Translations under genes and position numbers: made by a program
Shown: positions 24,691 through 36,139 of the stretch, in pieces
Layout: every line of letters starts with the position of its first letter
Position numbering within the stretch: the first letter of the stretch is position 1
Notes under the pieces: generated by a model
What the model was told of the DNA's origin: nothing
Databases searched by the model: none
The model's input: the letters and a program-made list of their open reading frames with translations, nothing else
DNA from: Tamarix chinensis
Lineage: Eukaryota; Streptophyta; Magnoliopsida; Caryophyllales; Tamaricaceae
NCBI GenBank assembly: GCA_030549775.1
Contig: CM060174.1
Coordinates: forward strand, 92,954,132 to 93,018,131
Direction: 5' to 3'
Length of the DNA stretch: 64,000 bases

Positions 24691-25543
24691 CTAAATCAAC
24701 CATATTAGATTTAATTTGAGCTTATTAAATAAGAAACTTGGTATCCTTCTATTATCATTTACATATGCCATTCATCTTATAATTGGAAGTGAGATTATCA
24801 TACATACAATTGAATTAAAATACATATTTTCAATATATAAAATTAGAGTTGGTAAAAATATCAATTAATATAATAATAGCAATGGAGGAGAGAAAAAGAA
24901 GACTTTCTTATTATGAGTCGATTTTAGAATCATACTACATTCTCCATAAAACGCTTAATCAATTCAAATTAAGTTGGGAATCGGTGTTCTTGAAATTTTC
25001 TTAACCATAAGATATGTCACATATATAACATTTTTTATATCTATAGAAACCATGATATCACACAATAAATAAAAAAGGGCGGGGTAATTATCTTTCACAT
25101 ATAATAACCATATTCATATAAAATGATAACTAACAAAGATAGATTACTCATTTTTTATTAAGCATTGATCAAACTTAAAACTAATTTCACAGTCATTTGC
25201 TTATGAGCACCTAAATATCTCATACAAGAACAACATAAAAGCATAATTTTCTTCTATCTAGAGCATAATAGTGTTGATATAATATTTGCAACCCAAATTT
25301 AATTTTCTAGGTATCAAATTGAACTTTTAAAATTTAATTTTTTCACCCAACCTTAGTTGTAGGAAATAAAAACCAGACCAAATCCACTTGATCAACTAGT
25401 CCAAGCAAATACCAAAGTGTACATTGGTATAAAATTATCCTATTTTAAAAATAGCATATCTATTAACAAAATTTGGATTGGATCAATTAACTCGATACAC
25501 ACTAAAAATTATTCTTTTAGCTAAAAAAATTTAAGGACGAATG

Positions 25544-25591
25544 AACCAATTTAATTATGATTAGATCAATTGAACCATAATTGAATTGGTT
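25544..25591. repeat. 16-bp inverted repeat with 16-bp loop
   Basis: AACCAATTTAATTATG (25544-25559) and CATAATTGAATTGGTT (25576-25591) are complementary at 15 of 16 positions. Confidence 0.8.
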
Positions 25592-26357
25592 ATACTAGAA
25601 TTATATCATATCTTTTTTATATAAAAATATTTTTTGATCAAATCATAATTAGAAATATTAGATTGATATGACCGTATACCAAATTAATTTTTAGATCCAA
25701 TTTTTAAAATGAAAAAATTATTTTAAAGTCCAATTAAGTAAAACTATTTACAGTTATATAATCTATTTGGTATTTAGTCAACTTTTTTTTTATCCAATTT
25801 ACATATACATATAAAAAATATTATATGTATATTTATGTATAATTAGATATATATATATATATATAATATTTTATATTTAAAATAAAATACTTTATAACTA
25901 TATTAATTGTTTTTATTAATTTTACTTAAGTAAATCTCAAACTATTTTTTTTTAAATAGTCATTTGTTCCTCGAGTGTAGAGGGCTTTGCCATGATATAA
26001 TTATAGAATTTGAAAGAAAAAGAAATACGAAGGACAAAACTGTGGTGCCAAAATTATTGACGACTTTCTTTGCTCTATGGAGTAGCTTCCAATAAAAGGG
26101 GTAATAGTGCGAGACGATACCTAGGCCCATGTATTGCAGGTTGGACCCCACACGACACCTCTATTGTGTACTAATTAAAAAAAGTAGCTGTCTTATCTAG
26201 CCCTGATTAGGCATTATCTTCTTCATCAAACACGAGGAAAATCCTCTGAAATTGCTTCGCTCAATTCATTATTCACTTCTCAAAACTAATTTCAGAATTC
26301 ACACGTAGAAGCAGAAGAAGCAGAAATCGAAGAGTGCAGCGCAAGAGAAAATCAGTG

Positions 26358-29300
26358 ATGGCGGGAGATGTACCTTGCTGTGAAACAGCCTTCTGGCTTT
26401 ACATACTGGTAATAGTAGGCTTAGTTACTTTTGCTGGTTTGATGGCTGGTCTCACTCTTGGCCTCATGTCCTTGGGACTCGTCGACCTCGAAGTTCTCAT
26501 GAAGGCCGGCCGTCCTCAGGACCGGAATTACGCCAGTAAACTTCTTATCTCTATGTTGTTTGGTGTTGCGCTGAGAAATTTCTTGTTTGTGTTGGAATTT
26601 AGTTGTTCTGTAGGCGGAAGATGGTGCCGTTAGTATGTGATTTATTTTCGATTGGTTTAAGTTTGGGACTGGGGGAGGTTTGCTTAACATTTGGAAGTAA
26701 ACGATAAGCAGTGGATATTTGTTGTTACCGTTTGATTATTAGTGAATTATTTTCCTGCAAAAAAAATTACTATGATGTTTCCAGGTTTGGATGGATGGAT
26801 TTTGTTTAATTAATCTATGCGTAGATTTTGTTTATGTAATGATTAAAATGGATGTCACACTTCTATTTCAGGCAGTGAGATCGGCATTTTATGATATCAC
26901 GGTAGATACCAGCCCGTCTGACCTTTTCACTAGTCTAGGTTTCTTCTTTTATTTTGTTTTAATCGGGGAAGATGGCTTACATGGAGGAACATGATTTCCG
27001 TAGATAAAAAACTATTCGTGGAAAATGATTTCCGTAGTATTGTTTGAGCAATCGATGTTGGCATCATCATGATGAATCCTCATTTGTTTCCTGCCTGCAT
27101 ATTTTAAGTAACAGTCCCGATAGTTAAATTAAATGAAGTTGAGAAATGAGTCATTGGACTTTATAAAGGTCCTTTATAATAGAAGGCTGAAATTGGACCC
27201 ATGAATCTGCAGCTTTAATCTGCGTATCCTTTTATACCCATTGTATATTTTACAATGAATGGACAATATAGTTGTATTGAGCTAAATGCATATAGCACGG
27301 TCTTTTGCTGTTGCATTTGATCAGACTGCCTGTGAACCAACGCTTTGCTGATTATCTGTTCCTACTTCTCAGCTAAGATATTCCCAGTCGTGAAAAGACA
27401 GCATCTTCTTCTCTGTACGCTTCTGATTGGCAACTCTTTAGCCATGGAGGTGCGTGGATCTCTACTTTAAGTACTAATGTAAGTGTTTCCTGTGTGATTA
27501 CTGATTATGCTGGTATATGGATTATTTATTTATTTATTTATTCAGGCTCTTCCCATATTTCTCGACAAACTTGTTCCTCCTTGGGCTGCAATTTTGATAT
27601 CGGTGACTCTTATTCTCATGTTTGGAGAGGTGCTGTGCTGTTAACATGGACTCGCTATAGGTCTTATGTTGGCTTTCTTGTTTCTCATGTATCTTATTGA
27701 TGCAGATATTGCCACAAGCAATCTGTACCCGCTATGGGTTGGTTGTTGGAGCAACAGTGGCACCTTTTGTCCGCATCCTCCTCTGTTTATTTTTCCCTAT
27801 TGCCTATCCGATCAGCAAGGTACAGTTTATATGGATATTTAAATTTAGAAGGCGTTATTTAACTTATTTGTTTTGTTTTTGTGAGATGTAGAGGCAGGGT
27901 ATCATTTAGATTTTTTTCAACTCTACTTAAATAAGAGCTATCCTTTAGTGTTCTCTTATTTCAATTATTCTTCTAATTTACTGCCTATCTGTCCAGGTTC
28001 TTGACTGGATGTTGGGTAAGGGACATACTGCACTCTTACGGAGAGCAGAGCTCCAAACATTTGTTAACTTCCACGGGAATGAGGTTGATAACTTGAGCTT
28101 TGAAGTTTGATCTTTCAGACATTATCTGGTTTCTATATTCCTTATTTTTGATCTTCATCAGCCTTAAAAATAATCCGTTCACATTAGAAATTTGTTATAT
28201 TTTTTGGCCTTTTTTCCAATATTCGGGAAATAGGCCGGGAAAGGTGGTGATCTCACACATGATGAAACTACCATAATTGCTGGTGCACTAGAGCTCACTA
28301 CAAAGACTGCAAAGGATGCCATGACCCCAATATCGAAGGCATTTTCCCTTGATCTGGATGCAACTCTTACTTTGTGGGTTTATAGCTTCTTGTTCTGCCT
28401 GTATGTCATATGTCTAACATATTTCTCATTCTTTAACATCTTTAATTTTTCTGCAGGGAGACACTGAATGCTATCATGGCCATGGGGCATAGTAGAGTAC
28501 CGGTTTATTACCAGGATCCAATGAATATAATTGGATTAGTCCTGGTGAGATTTGCTGTGAAAAAATGTAGCTATGTAGATGCTTCATTGAATCAGTTTTA
28601 GTTGGTTCTGATCCACCTGGAAAGTGGAAATCCCCTCAACATTCTAGGCATTCCTACCATCTATCATCTTGTTTTATGCATGTATAATACAGATAATGGG
28701 GTAATAAGTCTCTTTCACCATTGACAGTTTAAGAATAACCACATTCAGAAATCTGTGTATATAAATAAATATATGTCAGAACAGAATATACCCAACAAGA
28801 TATTGAAGCTCTTATATTGTTCATTTGATGGCCCGGGGGGGGTATGGAATGTCAATATTACTGCATTGAAATTTCCATTTCCTCATACCTGCCATGGTTT
28901 CCCTTGTTCCTTGAATTAATTGTCAATGAATACTGTTGATACTTGATTGGCTGTATTATCCAGTGGGGACTTTGGATCTGCTAAAATATCTATCAAATTA
29001 TTTTGGCTTGTGTTTCTAAAGCATCTCATCTAAAGATGTAATAGAGCTGTTTTATTGACGCGCATTCTATACTTAGGCCTTGTTCTTCTCAGTCTGATTT
29101 GATTGAAAAATTTCAATGAGCTGTTATTTCTATCTTATTATTATTAATGTCATAATTAATATTTTTGTTATTGGTATTACTAGTATTGTTATTGTTACTA
29201 TCATTATTATAATTATTATCATTAATTTTTTTTATTGCCAAAATTTTGTTGATATAAACTAATTTGATTTGATAAGTTCAAAAATAAGTTGAGGAGAACA

Positions 29301-32300
29301 AGCGCTTTCTTTTCTGCCTATTATTTAAGGGTGAAAGGCTGAAAGCTCTCCTAAAAGTTCTGCATTTGTGTGTTCCTTCCTCCCATGAAAAATATACTTT
29401 AAATTGTTTTAGGCATCTCTGAATGTTGATGCCATATATATTAAATAAGATTTTGATTTTAGGATCCAACTATGTAATCCTGTGGACACATATGATGTCA
29501 TTGCCCATCATAAATTTATTTAAGTTTTAGGCCCTGGTCTGGTTCTGACTTTTTGCTGGCTCAGCTAAAATTGGGACTGGTTTTTGTTACCTTCAGTCAA
29601 TGTGGTCAATTCAAGCTAGCTTTTATTTAGATATGTGTTGAATTAACATGTGATCACCTCTGCGTGAGGAGTATACAAGATTGATTCCAAATATGCAACT
29701 CTATTTCTGAAGATACTTCCGATCCAATGGTTGTAATTATTAAAAGCTCAAATCAATGTTATCAAACAAGAAGTATGCCCGAGTCAAATTTTACTCTGAT
29801 TGCATTTGTATGCGAATACATAATACCCCATATTAATGCTCGGATCTAGCTTGCCAAATGCCTGCCACCTTGCCCTATGTTTGAGTCTGAGGTGGGTGCA
29901 GCCGCCGCCAAATGTGTTGCCTCCTAAAAAATTTCATGGCAATTCATTGGACTAACAGAGCAAGCTGAAGAAAATTGTGTGAGCACATTCTTTTGTTACG
30001 AAACGGACATGTTTTATGGATTGTTTGTCTGATGTTCTTCCATTTCTTCATTTATAATGTATGATGTATCCAGGTTAAGAATCTCCTGGCAGTTGATCCT
30101 GAGAAGGCAATTCCTCTGAGGAAAAGAATCATTAGAAGAATTCCACGGTAGGTGTAGTCTGATCCATCTCTATGTTTCACGTTCTTACCAAATCTTCTGT
30201 TACCAAATATTAGTTGAATTGGCTGAATTATAAAATGAAAAGTGTGCTTAGTTCCGATCAGTTCCTTCAGTTCTGGTCACTGACCTTTTTCATGTGTTGC
30301 ATCATTGATTTTCTGCATCTGTTCGTGGGTTTTCTTTTCTGCTGATTTTCTTATATTCATGTTGCTTCTGATTCCTAGTTTTCTCGATCAGGGAAATTAA
30401 ATATATAGCTCTATTCTTTCTCACTTTTATGAAATGCTTGGAACATATTTATAGATGAATAGGTGTTACCTTCATCTGCACGACTGCACCCAGGTTGCTG
30501 AACTCACATGGAGCAGGCATTGTCGTGTGCCATCATGAATTCAATAAGATTATCGGTCAACGCTGGAACATATGCAGATATTGGAGAAAATTGTAAAATA
30601 TACATTTTGGAGTGAATCTCCCCTTGAGCATTTGAAAACTGCTGAAGCTTTTGCTTGGGTCTTTTGATTTTCTATATTTTTTTTGGCAACTCTGGTGAGG
30701 AGCTTTCTTGCTTTCTTCTGTGGTATATTCTTGAATGTGTGCTTTCTTAGGTTTCTGAAGACAATGGTTGCAACCTTGTTTTCATGCATTTGGTGGCCAA
30801 CAGCATGCTAAGTGAAGTTTAGTACTTCTTTCAGTTGTCATTTCCTTTTTTGCTTTTCATAGTCTGCATATATGCATTCTACACTGGACACACAGTCTTG
30901 TATTGGTCATAATGCTAGCAAGCACAATCTGTTATTGATCATTATGCTAACAATGCTTGTTAACTCTGTTCTTTCATGCCATATTTTCTTTCAGGGTTTC
31001 TGCAAATATGCCTCTTTATGATATACTGAATGAGTTTCAGAAGGGGCACAGTCACATTGCTGTTGTCTACAAGGATGTAAATGAGACAAAGAGAAGGCCT
31101 AAAGATTCTACAAAAGGGGAGCATAAGATAGAAAGTAAGTGGCTACCAAAAGCAGACTGTTGAACTGAGAGCCTAGTATCCATGAAGTAGCTGCAGTAGA
31201 ATTTGTCTTTTAGTGATTCAAAGGCTATGTATTGTGCTAAAATCTGAGCAGGCCCTTAGTCTTCCATTAAGGAAACTGTATTATTTTGATTTGCATTCTC
31301 TCTATTTGTGAGTTTATGACCTTTTATAATTCTGTGAGATCTGCTAGATGCTTGCAGTTGTAAAACTAACAAGAAGAGAACAAGGAATTTTCAATTATTG
31401 CTAAAGCTTCTCTTTTGTGTCGTGTCACTTTGCCAGTGTTATCATGAATCCCTGTGTCACATTATGTTGCTATTCCATCCTCGTATTTGTCTCTTGCTGG
31501 ATGTTGATCAAGATGTTGCATAGCCTGTATCTTCCCTTCTGCTGCCATCTGCACACTTCCTGAATAGTCTTCCCTATCCCCATCTATTCATTGTGAAGGA
31601 GGCATAGTCCTTCAGCATGAGCCTTATTCAACCCTGGTAGGATTTTGTTGGGTTGAAGGGAAAATTAAGTTGTTGATCTGCTGAAGCCTGTTATGCTATT
31701 ATCAGATCATTACCATGATATTCTCCTTGACATCATATGGATGGCCTCCAATTTGTGATTGCATATCGCTTGTGGGAAGAAGAGGGGGGGGGGGACAGAG
31801 AGAATTCTATATGATGCAGCTTGGGTAACTTATTCAGGTAATTCTACTATCAATTGGAAGATTTTATAACCTGATAAGCTTATGGTCAGATATATGTATT
31901 TGAGGAGGAATAGGGTTGCTGGGTTGAAGGGCTGAAGGTGAAGGCACGAGGTATTATTTATGTCAGCAATGCAGCTGAGTCAATCGTGAGAGGAAATTTG
32001 TTAGGGAACATTGTTGAGTCACTTGCCTGAGGAAGTTTGCTACTCTGTTATTGTGAAGGGGAGAGGCTGGCAATGACTAGATAGGAAAATCTTAGAACAA
32101 TTACGGGCCATATTCTTATTTGAAATCCTGGCATTGTACTGCACCTTGGGAATTGCTTATTCAATCCAACAATGTCAATTATATATCATAAATAACAAAT
32201 TTTAGTCTGCGTAATCGATCCAACTGTTTACTCTGTTACGGTCTCATTAAAATATTACTACTTAGCCTATCTGTCAGCCCTTTTTATTTGAATACTAATT

Positions 32301-34540
32301 TCTGCAGTTTTCTGCAGTTATGAGTTTGAATATCACTTGAATGGAATACAATGCTAGAAAGGATTATTATTATCAAATCCTAGGGGAGTTGGATCTACTG
32401 ATACTGGTTTTTCTGTTTGGCATGGCTGTCATCATAATGGTTGCATTGTCTGAGTGTGCCATGCTACTTTCAGTTCATTTTCCAGTATTCTCTGCTTCCT
32501 TAATTTTCTTCAGTCTCTGTATAGTTATATTATTGATTTTACTTTCAACCTTTCAGAACATGATAACAAAGTTAGTACCGTCATCAGCTACAATCTTGGG
32601 TCTCAACTGGAGGCATCTGATGGTTGTCCAAGTTCAAATAAGTCTGTTAGTGCACATCAAGCGAAGAAGGCCACAGGAGCTATTCCTACTTTTAAAAAGC
32701 GACACAAAGGTTGCTCTTTCTGCATTTTGGATATTGAAAATGCTCCCTTGCCTGTGTTTCCTCCTAATGAAGTGGTGGTTGGTGTGATCAGCATGGAGGA
32801 TGTGATTGAAGAACTGCTCCAGGTATGTAGATTAATGCAATAGAATTATATTTTATTTTTTCCATATGGCTCATTTATCACATCTTCTATAGTGGGAACT
32901 AACAAATCCAAATTTTTTATTGACCTCTTTGTTTTAGGACGTTGTTTGTCAAATTACCCAAAGTGTTGCGTGCAGTGTAAAAAAATAAAAATAAAATCAT
33001 ATATACACTTGCTGGTAACAGGAATTCTGAGGCTGCGTTATTATCACATATGTTGTAAGGGGACCAAAAAATCCTTATCCTTATCAACTTTTTTTTTCTC
33101 TTTTCTTTTTTCACACACAATGTTCTTCTAAATCCAAAAATGACATGTTGTCTCTGTCCTGCGGAATTTTATTATTATTATTATTATTTTTTCAATTTGG
33201 TGGGCAACAGAAATCTAGAGTCCTAATATAAAAGCTGCTCCCTGAAAAAGTAATCTAGATAGACACCTTCTAAAAAGAAGAAGAGATACAAAACTTCCTC
33301 TTGTGAAAGTAGTTTCATAAAACCAGATACAGCCTACCTTACTTCCTAAAAAATAACATTATAAAAGAACTTGATGGAAAAATAATGGGGGTGAGGGAGG
33401 AAAAGAGGCAAACATCTAGAAGAATGATTTTAGGAGGGGCAGTTTGCTCATTCAGCGTGTGAGAAAGGGTATGTGTGACTAGGTGGGTTGTGCACTAACA
33501 TAATATGTGAGGGGTTTTAGAAGAGTCTCTCCATTACGCGTTTATATCTAGAGATTATATTCTCAATGAATGGTTTTCCAACCTTTCCCTTTCTTGGATA
33601 TTTCTTCCTGAGCTTAGCAAATCAGGAGTCCGAAAAAGATGTACTGTTTTTCTGTGTGAGTATACCGTGTTCTTGAAAGTTGAATACCCTATTTTCCTGT
33701 CATAATATTTTTTTGATCTTTGGAATTCACTTCCTCTTGTGTTTCCTACATCTCCCTATAGTATTAGTCTATGAGATCATTGCAGTAAGATTTCTTATCA
33801 AACAATTAGCTTACTTAATTGTACTTGTTCATTTATGGTTGATGAGAACACATTTTGGGCTATTTATGCTTGTTATAGAGGCTTATGGATGTAGTTCCCA
33901 GGCTAGTGAATGCGATCTGGTGCCTCTACTTTTGCCCAGTTTCAGCGTGCTATTATTTCTGACACAGTGGGAGTTGTTCTTTGCTGTTTCTTACCTATGG
34001 CATTTTATGGCAGGAGGAAATTTTGGATGAGACTGATGAGTATGTGAATATCCATAACAGGTGATATTCTTTTATTTGATTTCATTGCCAAGGTTATCTG
34101 CCCATTTGTCTTTTCCTTGGGGACTGATTGAAGATCTGATTTTATTGGCTATTATTGTCAAAATTTTGCATTCAGTAGAAAATTAATGTTCTTAGTGTTA
34201 CATGCTTTAATGAACCCACAAAGTTGGCGGGTAATTTAGATCTTTGATGCCTCGTTTTCATTTAGCTGTGCTTATATCATTAATTTAGCTGAGCTTATGA
34301 CCCTGTTGTAAGTTTGAGGCTCAGCTTCTCTGTGAAACCAGGATAAAGGTGAACATGGGCGCATCTCATGAAAAGCTTCCTGGGATAAGTGATTTCCAGC
34401 AATCGGCGAGCTCCTCGTCTGTTACCCATGAACAAGGCCCAGCAACGACAGTGTTACAAGATTCTGGTGCTATTTTAGCAACTAAAGTGGGACCAGATAT
34501 GGTAGAAACAAGTATGAATACAACTCCCACAAATGAATGA
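26358..34540 (+). CDS. CNNM-type DUF21/CBS-pair membrane protein, 497 aa, 12 exons
   Basis: Coding exons: 26358-26535, 27373-27449, 27546-27629, 27706-27819, 27997-28083, 28234-28373, 28457-28544, 30074-30147, 30995-31134, 32557-32822, 34014-34060, 34342-34540. All introns are GT-AG and the frame closes exactly (1494 nt). The start ATG follows a leader with no in-frame alternative in the exon. Residues ~8-180 form the DUF21 domain with about four hydrophobic segments (~11-35, 64-85, 95-115, 124-155) and the family motif [14 protein letters not shown]. Residues ~186-315 hold [15 protein letters not shown] and the CBS pair (HSRVPVY; IPLYDI-like [16 protein letters not shown]). An insert (~316-395) precedes [17 protein letters not shown]. 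The 65-residue Ser/Thr-rich tail has no domain. Plant members are called CBSDUF; animal CNNM and bacterial CorC relatives are tied to magnesium/cation handling. A transport role here is inference. Confidence 0.93.
29076..29306. mobile_element. MITE-like insertion in intron 7 of the DUF21 gene
   Basis: Ends CTTGTTCTTCTC (29079-29090) and GAGGAGAACAAG (29291-29302) are complementary at 11 of 12 positions and enclose ~230 bp of AT-rich, ORF-free sequence. A convincing target duplication was not found (TTA precedes the left end only), so the superfamily is open. Confidence 0.5.
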
Positions 34541-35512
34541 AGACCCTGGAATTAGAAGATATGATGTAACTCCTCCCCTACCCCCAAAAAGAGGTCAAAA
34601 AAAAAAAGAAAAAAGAAAAAGACAGCAATATTGGTTTTATACCGGAGCAAAAAATTGAAGAACCAGAAGGTAGGTTTTAGAATTGCTTTGGAGCCTACTG
34701 TGATGTTTACATGCTCATACTATGTGGACTTTGCATAAAGAAGTGCGTTAATGATGAACAAATATATGAATCTATATCATGTAAGATTGGAGTACTTTTG
34801 AATGAAATCCAAATATATTATAGTAGTTTCTTGATCATTGATAAGTTGCAAGGATATGTGGTGGCCTAATTCTCATACATTTGTGTCTTTGCTTTGTTGA
34901 GAACCATTTGTTCTTGTTCTTTTGAATGTCCCTTGTTGGGAACTGTTTGGAACTTCTTTGAGGTTTAGGACCTTTCTCATTGGGCAAGTTTTATGATTCT
35001 TCTAATTCTCCTATGGCTAACTACCATTATCAAGTTGATGAGTCTTCTGGTGTACTACGTTAATCTTATAGTCGATACAATTTTAAGGTGATTGATTGTG
35101 ATTTCCCTAACTATATAGTTTTGGATAACTTGTGGATAAGTTTGCCCTAGGGTTCAAATATGGGCTATCATGTGTCAAATTTCTTGATCCAAATCAATGA
35201 AGTATTTATGGCTTTACTAGTTTCATACATCCCTTTCTCCCTTATTTGATATTGTTTATGAGGATTTTTACATAAAATTATATTTGTTTGAATTTAGAAA
35301 CTAAACTACTGCTATCTTATTATTTGAGGCCAACCCGTATCTTTAAATATCATGCATGAGCCCCTCTAGCTTACATTGGAGGAGGATCTAATTCACACCT
35401 TAACTACTTGAGAGCTTATAATTAACCCCTTGGCTAATTGTTGCTCATCTAATCCAACTTGCATAAGAGAATGCACAAAGGGGAGGAAGAACTTCATGTA
35501 AGTAATGAAGAA
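34541..35512. other. 3' flank of the DUF21 gene and intergenic DNA
   Basis: The first 200-300 bases probably include the 3' UTR. No strong polyadenylation signal can be singled out. The rest shows no gene or recognised repeat. Confidence 0.4.
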
Positions 35513-36097
35513 TGTTGAAGTGAAATGGTTAGAGAAACATAGATAATTGTTATATTTTTGTTCGAAAAGTTCTAAAATATCCTAAATTTGTGTGGATTTT
35601 AGTAGAGAAGAGTCCAGAATAGTGTGAGAACTTGTGTAAGTATATAGGGACGTTCTAAAATAGCATGAGTTCTCTATAAATTCTAAGGCTAAAAGGATCA
35701 TGAAAAGATCTAAAAGAGTTTCTCGAAATATCTTATAATCTAGAAGGGTTTCTAGACATATATAAGAGTTGTGGAAGATTAAGAGCCTTCCACCATAGGA
35801 GTTTTGGGGATGGGGACCTCAACTATAAATAGAGGATGACCCTTATTTGCTTTCACTATTCAAGACTTGTAAAGCGTTCTCTACTAATTCATCAATAAAG
35901 TGTTATTCTTATACACACAAATATTTTCTCACTTTCTCTATGTTTTTTAAGTTATCGAAGTGTCGGTATCCATACTCATCCTATAAGGTTTGTGTATAGC
36001 ATTTGTGCGGAAAAGTCTTACTTAGTGAGTAATAAACGAGTTGTGACTCTTAGTGTCATATGGAAAAGACTAAGGTGAAAAAATTCACCCCATGACA
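35513..36097 (+). mobile_element. 5' LTR of a decayed Ty3/gypsy element
   Basis: TG...CA ends (TGTTGAAG ... CATGACA), ~585 bp. It holds a TATA box (35824) and an AATAAA signal (35895 region) in promoter/poly-A order. A primer-binding-site-like sequence lies 2 bp downstream and gag-pol remains follow. The exact left end is tentative because no second LTR copy is present for comparison. Confidence 0.6.
35824..35831 (+). promoter_or_regulatory. Retrotransposon TATA box
   Basis: TATAAATA in the context aactataaatagagg, followed ~65 bp on by an AATAAA in the same LTR. Confidence 0.6.
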
Positions 36098-36099
36098 TG

Positions 36100-36117
36100 T
36101 GGTAACAAAGTATTGGT
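36100..36117 (+). other. Primer-binding site, initiator tRNA-Met type, decayed
   Basis: tggtaacaaagtattgg resembles the common plant TGGTATCAGAGC primer-binding site and lies just after the LTR end. Confidence 0.55.
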
Positions 36118-36139
36118 TAAAGGGAAGCTTTGGTTATAA

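Larger units (their letters stand above)
22690..26340. other. AT-rich intergenic region upstream of the DUF21 gene
   Basis: No convincing gene, RNA or intact transposon. Contains short inverted repeats (24513-24660, 25544-25591) and a TA run near 25848-25865. Short ORFs such as that at 23020-23232 lack any recognisable domain. Confidence 0.5.

Noticed and set aside
32341..32787. Separate 148-residue ORF in the DUF21 gene
   Set aside because: It overlaps intron 9 and exon 10 in a different frame from the spliced CDS, and lacks a domain.
33160..33200. Transposon insertion in intron 10 of the DUF21 gene
   Set aside because: Only a short ATT run is visible; no ends or duplication.
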